From Deltaproteobacteria bacterium (GTDB lineage Bacteria > Desulfobacterota > Syntrophia > Syntrophales > UBA2210), in contig JAFGPZ010000027.1 of NCBI GenBank assembly GCA_016935935.1, positions 1 to 5,529 on the forward strand: DNA of 5,529 nucleotides, written 5' to 3'. The notes under the pieces are model-generated. The model saw nothing but the letters and a program-made list of their open reading frames with translations. It made no database searches and was not told where the DNA came from. This document shows positions 1-5,529 of this stretch, piece by piece. Made by a program: the position numbers and the translations under genes. Within the stretch, counting starts at the first letter, position 1. Every line of letters begins with the position of its first letter.

Positions 1-1
1 A

Positions 2-340
2 AAGACATTCAGTGATGCCGTTCTGCCCCCCGTTTTCAACCCCGAAGGGAAAAGAGTAGCGGCAGTAGTGAAAAATAAAAACAAATGGACCATTGCCTCG
101 GACGGACAAGCCTGGGGAGAAGTCTTTGATATGATATGGAATCCTTTTTTTTCTCCTGATGGATCAAGAATCGCGGCCAAGGCTGAAAGAGAGGGTAAAT
201 TTTTCATTGTAATCGATGGAAAAATCTGGCGAGGTCCCTTTGAGTCGTGCTGGGATCCTGTCTTTAGTCCTGATGGGGAAAAAGTTCTTGTCAGATCGAT
301 AGATGACGGGGTGTATTACCGCAGAGTCTTTTCTTTTTGA
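2..340 (+). CDS. tmcD: TmcD-like tryptophan-rich PD40-repeat protein, C-terminal part (5' end outside window)
   Basis: The reading frame is open from the left edge of the window to TGA at 338-340, giving the last 112 residues of a longer protein; an internal GTG at 68 lies in the middle of a repeat and is not the start. Three copies of a repeat with a period of exactly 38 residues begin at residues 10, 48 and 86. Each opens with P-[VF]-F-[NS]-P-[DE]-G followed by a short beta-strand, the pattern of PD40/TolB-like beta-propeller blades. The visible part is rich in tryptophan (W29, W38, W46, W75, W84). No heme or iron-sulfur motif is present. In the Desulfovibrio Tmc complex, TmcD is a tryptophan-rich protein encoded next to TmcC and TmcB; here the next two genes are TmcC- and TmcB-like, which is the main reason for the name. 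It may be an assembly or docking subunit; its biochemical role is not known to me. A generic WD40/PD40 protein is the alternative. Confidence 0.66.
   Translation, partial: KTFSDAVLPPVFNPEGKRVAAVVKNKNKWTIASDGQAWGEVFDMIWNPFFSPDGSRIAAKAEREGKFFIVIDGKIWRGPFESCWDPVFSPDGEKVLVRSIDDGVYYRRVFSF
29..337 (+). repeat. Three 38-residue PD40/propeller-type protein repeats
   Basis: Codons for the repeats start at 29, 143 and 257, a spacing of 114 bases (38 codons) each time. The shared core is P-[VF]-F-[NS]-P-[DE]-G-x-[RK]-[VI]-[AL], and the first two units end in W-N or W-D just before the next proline. The third unit is cut short by the stop codon after 27 residues. The match is seen at protein level; the DNA copies have diverged, so this is an old domain repeat and not a recent tandem duplication. 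Confidence 0.75.
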
Positions 341-345
341 GAATT

Positions 346-350
346 GGAGA
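346..350 (+). promoter_or_regulatory. Ribosome binding site that sets the TmcC-like start
   Basis: GGAGA lies 7 bases before ATG 358. This supports ATG 358 over the in-frame TTG at 337, which overlaps the preceding stop codon and has no such site in front of it. Confidence 0.75.
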
Positions 351-357
351 TAGAGTT

Positions 358-1005
358 ATGTATCAATTTATTGCCGGTCCCCTCGTATGGTTTTCTTTTG
401 CCGTTCTGATAGCAGGCAGTCTCTACCGGATAATTTCTATGCTTTATCAGGCACGGAAAGATAAAGTGATATATCCGTACATGAATCTGAAATATTCACT
501 TCGTTCTCTTATGCACTGGCTTACTCCTTTTGCGAGTGTCAATATGAGAAAAAATCCGGAGGTTACTTTGGTTACCTTTGCCTTTCATGTCTGCCTCATA
601 GTGACCCCTATTTTTCTTCTTCCCCATAACATATTGATATCCCGAGCATTGGGAATAAGCTGGTGGACCTTACCCAAAGGTGTTGCTGATGTTATGACGC
701 TGATAGTCATTATTACGGCATTTATTTTTTTATTGAGAAGGCTTACAAGCCCTGTCGTTAAGTATGTGACTACCCCCTCGGACTATGTCTTGCTTGCTAT
801 CGCGGTAGCTCCATTCATCACGGGCTTTCTTGCCTATCACCATTTGTTGCCCTATAAGACAATGTCCACACTTCACATACTGTCAGGCGTTGTCATGCTA
901 CTTGCCATTCCCTTTACAAGACTGAGTCATATGCTTTATTTTGTTTTTACGAGGTCCTACATGGGTTCCGAATTTGGGGCTGTTCGGAATTCTAAAGACT
1001 GGTAG
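358..1005 (+). CDS. tmcC: TmcC/HmcE-like membrane cytochrome b (NarI/DsrM-type)
   Basis: A 215-residue integral membrane protein that probably carries b-type heme and passes electrons between the periplasmic side and the cytoplasmic iron-sulfur subunit encoded next. Five hydrophobic segments are visible, at about residues 6-28, 68-90, 108-128, 142-162 and 170-195. Histidines suited to heme binding are H77 and H90 in the second segment and H173 and H191 in the last. The 18-residue spacing of H173/H191 equals that of the NarI ligand pair H187/H205 as I recall it. Length is close to D. vulgaris HmcE and TmcC. Positively charged loops (residues 31-36, 127-135) suit the cytoplasmic side. Start ATG 358 was chosen for its GGAGA site. 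The gene lies 17 bases after the TmcD-like gene and 28 before the TmcB-like gene, so co-expression is likely. Family assignment is firm; choosing between TmcC, HmcE and a short DsrM rests on the neighbours. Confidence 0.85.
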   Translation: MYQFIAGPLVWFSFAVLIAGSLYRIISMLYQARKDKVIYPYMNLKYSLRSLMHWLTPFASVNMRKNPEVTLVTFAFHVCLIVTPIFLLPHNILISRALGISWWTLPKGVADVMTLIVIITAFIFLLRRLTSPVVKYVTTPSDYVLLAIAVAPFITGFLAYHHLLPYKTMSTLHILSGVVMLLAIPFTRLSHMLYFVFTRSYMGSEFGAVRNSKDW

Positions 1006-1033
1006 ATAGATTTATAAAATTGGAGGATATAGA

Positions 1034-2362
1034 ATGGGTGAAACTGCCGAAGGCGCGGTTGTTGATCCAGGGTTGGATGAGCAGATAAAGAGACTTACAC
1101 CCGAAAAGATAGAGGAGGTCATCAATAAGGTCCTTACAGAAGAGACTGCTGCCCGCTTAAAAGTCTATATGCAAAGCTGTGTGCATTGTGGATTATGTGC
1201 CGAGGCCTGTCACTTTTGCCTTTCCCATGACAATGATCCCCGCTTTTCACCGGTGGGTAAGGTTAAGCAGACCCTCTGGGAGATACTGCAAAGGAAAGGC
1301 AAAGTAACCCCTCAGTTCATAAGAGAATGCGCGAGAATAGTCTTCACAGAATGCAATGTATGCAGGCGTTGTAGCATGTATTGTCCCTTTGGTATCGATA
1401 TCGCTTACCTGCTGTTGGTTGTCCGACGCATATGCAGCTTGCTCGGGGTAGTCCCTCAATATCTGCAGGATACAGTTAATAGTCATGCTGTTACGTCAAA
1501 CCAGATGTGGGTTAAACAGGATGAATGGATTGATACCCTCCAGTGGCAGGAAGAAGACACCCAGGATGAAATAAAGAATGCCCGTATACCTCTCGATAAA
1601 GAAGGCGCAGAGATTATGTATTCTGTAATCGGTCCGGAACCAAAATTCCTGGCTCAGTTACTTGGTAACATGGCCTTTATCATGAATGTGGCAGGTGTTG
1701 ATTGGACGATGCCCTCTTTTGACGGTTGGGACAACAGTAATATGGCCATGTATTCCGGTGATTTTGAAACGATGGCGCGCATCGAAAGAACTCACTACGA
1801 AGCGGCATTCAGGCTGAAAGTGAAAAAAATCGTAATGGGTGAATGCGGCCACGCCTTCAGAGGTGCTGTCTATGATGGGCCGAAGTGGCTCGGATGGAAA
1901 GAACCGCCTGTACCTCTTATTCATGCCATTCAATTTTATTATGAACTTATTCGGGATGGAAAAGTAAAGATAGTAAAGAAGTTCAAGGAACCTGTCACCG
2001 TTCAAGACCCCTGTAATGTCGTAAGGGGACGTGGGCTGGGAAAGATGCTGCGCTATATTATGGATGCCGTATGCGAGGATTTCAGAGACGTCTCTCCGCG
2101 GTTTGAGCATAATTACTGCTGTAGTGCCGGTGGTGGGGTGATTAACTGCGGTCCCATATGGAAATCTGCCAGGGTGGAAGGAAACAGGGCCAAGGCTGAG
2201 CAACTAAAGGCTACAGGCGCAAAGGTGGTTGTTACCCCCTGCCATAACTGCCATAGCGGCATCGAAGATATTATTAACTACTATAAGCTTGGAATGCATG
2301 TCAGGTTTTTTAGTGAGATACTGGTCGGTGCAATGGAAGTTCCGGACGATCTTAAGGCCTGA
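1034..2362 (+). CDS. tmcB: TmcB/HmcF-like HdrD-type iron-sulfur protein
   Basis: A 442-residue soluble protein with no signal peptide or membrane helix, expected on the cytoplasmic face of the membrane bound to the TmcC-like subunit. Residues 49-59 (C49, C52, C55, C59) and 107-117 (C107, C110, C113, C117) are two C-x2-C-x2-C-x3-C ferredoxin motifs for [4Fe-4S] clusters. The C-terminal half is a cysteine-rich (CCG) domain as in heterodisulfide reductase HdrB/HdrD and DsrK: C327, C362-C363, then C403-x2-C406, which can hold the noncubane [4Fe-4S] site. The usual CCG reads CCS here. The earlier half-domain around G-E-C271-G-H keeps only one cysteine, so one active site is expected. The likely role is to receive electrons from the membrane and reduce a cytoplasmic thiol/disulfide partner, or the reverse. 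The start has a strong GGAGG at 1022-1026, 7 bases upstream. DsrK is the closest alternative; the following 16-heme cytochrome favours Hmc/Tmc. Confidence 0.87.
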   Translation: MGETAEGAVVDPGLDEQIKRLTPEKIEEVINKVLTEETAARLKVYMQSCVHCGLCAEACHFCLSHDNDPRFSPVGKVKQTLWEILQRKGKVTPQFIRECARIVFTECNVCRRCSMYCPFGIDIAYLLLVVRRICSLLGVVPQYLQDTVNSHAVTSNQMWVKQDEWIDTLQWQEEDTQDEIKNARIPLDKEGAEIMYSVIGPEPKFLAQLLGNMAFIMNVAGVDWTMPSFDGWDNSNMAMYSGDFETMARIERTHYEAAFRLKVKKIVMGECGHAFRGAVYDGPKWLGWKEPPVPLIHAIQFYYELIRDGKVKIVKKFKEPVTVQDPCNVVRGRGLGKMLRYIMDAVCEDFRDVSPRFEHNYCCSAGGGVINCGPIWKSARVEGNRAKAEQLKATGAKVVVTPCHNCHSGIEDIINYYKLGMHVRFFSEILVGAMEVPDDLKA

Positions 2363-2384
2363 GAAATAGAGGAAGGAAGCAAAA

Positions 2385-3905
2385 ATGAAAAAGACAGTGC
2401 TTGCATGTCTTTTTGGAGTCTTAGCCACAGGAGTCATTTTAATTATTGGGGGGGCGACTGCTCTCTATTCAGGCGTTAAGGGAGTCGAATATCCCATTCC
2501 CATTTCTGATGTGTCAAAATTAGAACCCTTTGAGGATGCACCTGTTTCTTTCTATCATGATAAACATGCCCTCGCCCTGGAAGAGGAAGGGTGCGAAAGC
2601 TGCCACAGACGGGATTCCATGAAAAATTTTATCTTTACCTACCCCAGTGAACGGGATGAAACATCCCGTCGCGGCCTCATGGATTCATACCATGACAGTT
2701 GTATAGGCTGTCATGACGCTAGGTTGAGCGAGGGAAGGAAGACGGGACCCGTGGCATGCGGAGAATGTCATGTCCCTGGAGGACCTCAGGAGTGGATGAA
2801 ACCTGCAGGTTTAGATTACAGTATGCACTACAGGCACGAAAAGGCCATGAATCAGGAATGTGGAACCTGTCACCATCATGTCCTTAACGAAAAAGGGAAT
2901 CGGCTGGAATATCAGAAAGGGCAGGAATCATCCTGTCGTGACTGCCACAGGGATATTGGTGACGCTGACACACCTTCCTTCAGAGATGCCGCACATTACG
3001 GTTGTGTAAACTGCCACATAACCAGGAAAGAAGCCGGAAATATAACAGGGCCAATCTCATGTGCCGAATGTCATGGTGAAAAGGAAGGAATGACCGCAGA
3101 GGCAACGTCTAATATCCCTCGACCAGACAGGGGTCAGAAAGATAAAATTGTCTTGCAAAGTGAGAATGCGTCGATGAAAAGCGTTTCATTTGAACACAAA
3201 GTTCACGAAAACATCACGACGACATGTCGTTCCTGCCATCATGAAACGCTCAATTCGTGCGATCAATGTCATACAACAGAGGGGGGCATCGAGGGTGGTG
3301 GAGTGACTCTTGTTGATGCCTTTCATAAGAAAACATCGGTAAGGAGTTGCGTCGGCTGTCATAATTCAATCAAGGCAGATGCCTCCTGTGCCGGGTGTCA
3401 CGACGCGATGAAAGACACATCCATGAGTGAGGGTAACTGTTCGACCTGTCATCACGGATTGCAGAAGCGAATGACCGTTGCAAAAAGCATGGACAAGGGG
3501 TTTGATCTTTCGGCTGTCCTACCTGAAGATTATATAACGATCGATGTTCTGGAAAATGATTATGGGCCGTCGAAATTTCCTCATTCCATGATAATTGGTA
3601 AACTGCTCGATATTTCACGGAAGAACAGACTGGCCAATCCCTTTCATAAAAATGAAATGGCGACGTGTCGAGGTTGTCATCATTACAGTTCTGCGGAACA
3701 AACTGAGAAGCCTCCTTCCTGCCGAAGCTGTCATACCATTGACTTTAATCCTTATGATTTAGGCAGGCCCAGGCTGATTGCAGCCTATCATCTGCAATGT
3801 ATGGGATGCCACGAGAAAATGGGCATGGATGTTATGGACTGTACAAGTTGTCATGCCGCGAAAGGGGATAACAATTCTCTTTCACAGAAGACTCGGCTCA
3901 ATTGA
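2385..3905 (+). CDS. hmcA: HmcA-like 16-heme high-molecular-weight cytochrome c
   Basis: A 506-residue periplasmic multiheme cytochrome. Sixteen CXXCH motifs are present, with first cysteines at residues 70, 106, 125, 159, 184, 207, 226, 281, 292, 322, 335, 352, 428, 446, 472 and 486. They fall into a three-heme unit (1-3), two four-heme cytochrome c3-like units (4-7, 8-11), a lone heme (12) and a last four-heme unit (13-16), the same plan as D. vulgaris HmcA. Each unit carries upstream or internal histidines suited as distal ligands, such as H61, H103, H151, H204, H274, H314, H421 and H469. K2-K3 followed by a hydrophobic stretch to about residue 28 is a Sec signal or an uncleaved anchor. 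The region 358-427 has no heme. The protein probably takes electrons from periplasmic hydrogenase or formate dehydrogenase through cytochrome c3 and hands them to HmcB/HmcC. The start has GGAAGGAAG at 2371-2379, and the gene begins 22 bases after the TmcB-like stop. The TGA stop is followed directly by an in-frame TAG. Confidence 0.93.
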   Translation: MKKTVLACLFGVLATGVILIIGGATALYSGVKGVEYPIPISDVSKLEPFEDAPVSFYHDKHALALEEEGCESCHRRDSMKNFIFTYPSERDETSRRGLMDSYHDSCIGCHDARLSEGRKTGPVACGECHVPGGPQEWMKPAGLDYSMHYRHEKAMNQECGTCHHHVLNEKGNRLEYQKGQESSCRDCHRDIGDADTPSFRDAAHYGCVNCHITRKEAGNITGPISCAECHGEKEGMTAEATSNIPRPDRGQKDKIVLQSENASMKSVSFEHKVHENITTTCRSCHHETLNSCDQCHTTEGGIEGGGVTLVDAFHKKTSVRSCVGCHNSIKADASCAGCHDAMKDTSMSEGNCSTCHHGLQKRMTVAKSMDKGFDLSAVLPEDYITIDVLENDYGPSKFPHSMIIGKLLDISRKNRLANPFHKNEMATCRGCHHYSSAEQTEKPPSCRSCHTIDFNPYDLGRPRLIAAYHLQCMGCHEKMGMDVMDCTSCHAAKGDNNSLSQKTRLN

Positions 3906-3948
3906 TAGATAGTTGTGGCGAAGATCAGTAATGTCGAAAGCTGTTTTT

Positions 3949-3972
3949 ACTGAAGCTGGATACACTTTCAGT
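3949..3972 (+). repeat. Weak inverted repeat in the hmcA-hmcB spacer
   Basis: ACTGAA at 3949-3954 is complementary to TTCAGT at 3967-3972, with one further G-T pair inside and a loop of about 10 bases. The stem is short and A/T-rich and is followed by TTAAAC, not a U-tract, so it is not a good terminator. It could slow RNA decay or sit by chance in the spacer. Confidence 0.25.
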
Positions 3973-4058
3973 TTAAACTAATGAATAAGAGAGAATATCT
4001 CTTAGCAGCGGGTATTCTATCTTTCTTGCTGTGGGGGATGTTTCAATCTAAACACCAC

Positions 4059-4065
4059 GAAAAGG
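4059..4065 (+). promoter_or_regulatory. Candidate ribosome binding site for the hmcB start at 4077
   Basis: GAAAAGG ends 11 bases before ATG 4077. The match is moderate and the spacing somewhat long, but the in-frame ATG at 3981 has nothing comparable, so this site supports the inner start. Confidence 0.4.
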
Positions 4066-4076
4066 TAAAAGTAGAT

Positions 4077-4949
4077 ATGGACAGAAGATCATTTTTACAG
4101 GTCATAGGGTCTGCTGCCACGGGAATCGCAGGAAGTATGGCAGCCCCGATGGTATCACATGCCCAAAGTAAAACAGAAGACAAGGAATTCTACGGAATTC
4201 TTGTGGATACAACGCGCTGTATAGGTTGTCGGAGTTGTGAGGTCGCCTGTGCCGAGGTGAATGATTTACCTGTTCCTGATATGTCGGCTGTATTGGACTT
4301 TACAGTAGAACGTGAAACAACTGAGACACAGTGGACGGTTATCAATCGCTATGAAACGGAAAAAGGGCAGGTTTATGTTCCTAAACGGTGCATGCACTGC
4401 AACCAGGCGGCATGCGTTGCAGCCTGCCTGGTGAAGGCAATGGAAAAGAGGAAATCGGGACATGTTACGTGGGATACGAACTGTATGGGTTGCAGGTTGT
4501 GCATGGTGTCCTGTCCCTTTGACATCCCCAAGTTTGAATATAACAGTGCCCTCCCCAAAATTCAAAAATGCACGCTCTGTTGGGACCGATTTAAGGATGG
4601 CAAACTGCCCGGCTGTGTCGAGGCCTGTCCGACAGAGGCTCTCATCTTTGGCACGAGGCGACAACTTTTAGAGGAGGCCAAGAGGCGCATATATCAGAAT
4701 CCGGGTAAATATAATTCACATATATATGGCGAGCATGAGGCGGGGGGAACCTCTCACCTCTATCTTTCATCGGTTCCCTTTGATCAGATCGGTTTCAGAA
4801 GTGATATTGGGAACACTCCATATCCGGAGTTTTCCAAGGGTTTTCTCTATGCGGTACCCTTTGTTTTTGTTCTCTGGCCTGTTATTATGCTGGGTATGAA
4901 TCGTGCGATCAAGGGAAATGAAAAAACGATAAATGAAGGACAAGAGTAA
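4077..4949 (+). CDS. hmcB: HmcB-like Tat-exported protein with four [4Fe-4S] clusters
   Basis: A 290-residue DmsB/DsrO/HmcB-type electron-transfer protein. From this start the protein opens with M-D-R-R-S-F-L, a twin-arginine signal, then a mild hydrophobic stretch ending near S-H-A-Q at residues 27-30, so the folded protein is exported to the periplasmic face. Four complete cysteine sets follow: C48/C51/C54/C58, C105/C108/C113/C117, C136/C139/C142/C146 and C165/C168/C180/C184, enough for four [4Fe-4S] clusters. A membrane helix near the C-terminus (about 256-278) anchors it. It should link HmcA hemes to the membrane protein HmcC encoded next. The start at 4077 is preferred because the twin arginines then lie at residues 3-4, as I recall for D. 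vulgaris HmcB, and because of the GAAAAGG site. ATG 3981 would give 322 residues and place a second hydrophobic segment before the Tat motif. Its TAA overlaps the HmcC ATG by one base, implying translational coupling. Confidence 0.87.
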   Translation: MDRRSFLQVIGSAATGIAGSMAAPMVSHAQSKTEDKEFYGILVDTTRCIGCRSCEVACAEVNDLPVPDMSAVLDFTVERETTETQWTVINRYETEKGQVYVPKRCMHCNQAACVAACLVKAMEKRKSGHVTWDTNCMGCRLCMVSCPFDIPKFEYNSALPKIQKCTLCWDRFKDGKLPGCVEACPTEALIFGTRRQLLEEAKRRIYQNPGKYNSHIYGEHEAGGTSHLYLSSVPFDQIGFRSDIGNTPYPEFSKGFLYAVPFVFVLWPVIMLGMNRAIKGNEKTINEGQE

Positions 4950-5529
4950 TGGAACCAAGAGCGGAAACAAAGGGTATAAGGAATTTTCAAGATTTTGTTC
5001 AGTTTATGCTGAGTGAGCTGAAGCCGAAGGGAGACAGGATATTCACACCCTTCAATGTGATTTCAGCGCCGGTAATTCTTCTCGGAGTGATTCTTATTAT
5101 CTATCGCCTCATTCATGGACTTGGTTCCCCTGTAACCAATCTCTCGCAGGATTTTCCCTGGGGGATATGGATAGGCTTCGATGTAATGGTGGGAGTGGCC
5201 TTTGCAGGTGGGGCCTATGTTCTAACATTTATCGTCTATATTCTGAAGTCTGAAAAGTACCACGTCATAATAAGGGCGACTGTTCTGAACGGATTGCTGG
5301 CTTATATTTTCTATGCCGGAGCAATCCTTCTTGACCTGGGTCGATGGTGGAACATAACTAATCCCATAATCGGTAATAAGTTTGGAGTAAACGCAGTATT
5401 ATTCCTTGTTGCCTGGCATTTTCTTCTCTATATGCTGGCTGAGCTTATAGAATTCTCTCCTGCAATTGCTGAATGGCTCGGTCTGAAGAGGGCCAGAAAA
5501 ATACTTGGAGCGATGACGCTGGGCGCGGT
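4949..5529 (+). CDS. hmcC: HmcC-like NrfD-family membrane protein, N-terminal part (3' end outside window)
   Basis: The frame is open from ATG 4949 to the right edge, giving 193 residues of a protein that continues outside; full HmcC/NrfD/DsrP proteins are about 390-400 residues with 8-10 helices, so roughly half is seen. After a polar N-terminal stretch there are four hydrophobic segments at about residues 38-55, 72-98, 107-130 and 147-166. The segment starting P70-W-G-I-W-I-G-F-D, with the glycine-rich V-G-V-A-F-A-G-G-A-Y, is typical of the NrfD/PsrC family, as are the charged residues inside later helices (D129, R132, E165, E168). The family has no heme; members exchange electrons between an iron-sulfur partner and quinone or another membrane subunit. 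The partner here is HmcB, whose stop codon overlaps this start by one base (TAATG). AAGGA at 4936-4940 is a well-placed ribosome binding site, 8 bases upstream. DsrP is the alternative; the 16-heme HmcA upstream favours HmcC. Confidence 0.9.
   Translation, partial: MEPRAETKGIRNFQDFVQFMLSELKPKGDRIFTPFNVISAPVILLGVILIIYRLIHGLGSPVTNLSQDFPWGIWIGFDVMVGVAFAGGAYVLTFIVYILKSEKYHVIIRATVLNGLLAYIFYAGAILLDLGRWWNITNPIIGNKFGVNAVLFLVAWHFLLYMLAELIEFSPAIAEWLGLKRARKILGAMTLGA

Larger units (their letters stand above)
3906..4076 (+). other. Spacer between hmcA and hmcB, possibly part of an extended hmcB
   Basis: This is the only sizeable gap in the operon. The first 75 bases (to 3980) show no gene, no convincing promoter and no terminator with a U-tract, only a weak inverted repeat at 3949-3972. 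From ATG 3981 the HmcB frame is open and would add 32 residues with a hydrophobic stretch (about residues 7-20), but no Shine-Dalgarno sequence precedes that ATG. Confidence 0.5.

Noticed and set aside
145..152. Eight-T run in the TmcD-like gene, with a seven-T run at 725-731 in the cytochrome b gene
   Set aside because: Both fall on phenylalanine-rich coding stretches of intact frames; there is no sign of frameshift or phase switching.
337..357. TTG 337 as the start of the cytochrome b gene
   Set aside because: It overlaps the previous stop codon as TTGA, but ATG 358 has GGAGA at ideal spacing, and the family's N-terminus begins right at the first membrane segment.
1658..2203. Minus-strand open frame of 181 codons inside the TmcB-like gene
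   Set aside because: It lies wholly antisense to a gene with clear iron-sulfur motifs and a strong ribosome site, and its translation shows no recognisable domain. The other minus-strand frames (1247-1486, 2204-2437, 3370-3618, 4266-4664, 4373-4558, 4767-4970) and the plus-strand one at 4462-4671 are rejected for the same reason.
2240..2254. CXXCH-like motif (C403-H-N-C406-H) in the TmcB-like protein
   Set aside because: It is the C-x-x-C end of the CCG-type cluster domain in a protein without an export signal, so covalent heme attachment is not expected.
3906..3980. Possible promoter or terminator between hmcA and hmcB
   Set aside because: I found no -35/-10 pair with acceptable spacing, and the only inverted repeat is weak and lacks a U-tract. 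A second promoter here cannot be excluded but is not supported.
4181..4203. Imperfect hairpin from two GAATTC copies (CAAG-GAATTC-TACG-GAATTC-TTG)
   Set aside because: GAATTC is itself a palindrome, so two nearby copies pair automatically. It sits in hmcB coding sequence (E-F and I-L codons) with one bulged base, and nothing suggests a function.

Overview
The window is a plus-strand run of six genes for a transmembrane electron-transfer complex of the Hmc/Tmc/Dsr type. The protein set points to an anaerobic sulfate-reducing or syntrophic bacterium of the Desulfobacterota (former Deltaproteobacteria): a 16-heme cytochrome c, a four-cluster ferredoxin-like protein with a twin-arginine signal, an NrfD/HmcC-family membrane protein, a NarI/HmcE-like cytochrome b and an HdrD-like iron-sulfur protein. 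Genus and species cannot be fixed from the sequence. Codon choice looks uniform by eye across the six genes, with no sign of foreign insertion.

Layout: (1) the C-terminal end of a tryptophan-rich, PD40-repeat protein resembling TmcD (2-340, begins before the window); (2) a five-helix cytochrome b, TmcC/HmcE-like (358-1005); (3) a soluble HdrD-type iron-sulfur protein, TmcB/HmcF-like (1034-2362); (4) HmcA-like cytochrome c with exactly 16 CXXCH motifs (2385-3905); (5) a spacer of 171 bases, or 75 if an upstream start is used; (6) HmcB-like protein with four [4Fe-4S] clusters (4077-4949); (7) the N-terminal half of HmcC/NrfD-like protein (4949 to the window end). Spacing between genes is otherwise 17-28 bases or a one-base overlap, so this is most simply one operon. 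No promoter, terminator, RNA gene, mobile element or CRISPR array was found.

Inferred function: HmcA in the periplasm collects electrons from hydrogenases or formate dehydrogenases, probably through tetraheme cytochrome c3. HmcB and HmcC carry them to or through the membrane. The TmcC-like cytochrome b passes them to the TmcB-like protein on the cytoplasmic face, which may act on a disulfide or thiol partner. The direction could reverse under syntrophic conditions. The complex type is known. The points of interest are the gene order (a TmcD-CB block in front of an HmcABC block, parallel to dsrMKJOP), the heme layout of HmcA, and the unclear N-terminus of HmcB. I did not find convincing evidence of a wholly undescribed system.
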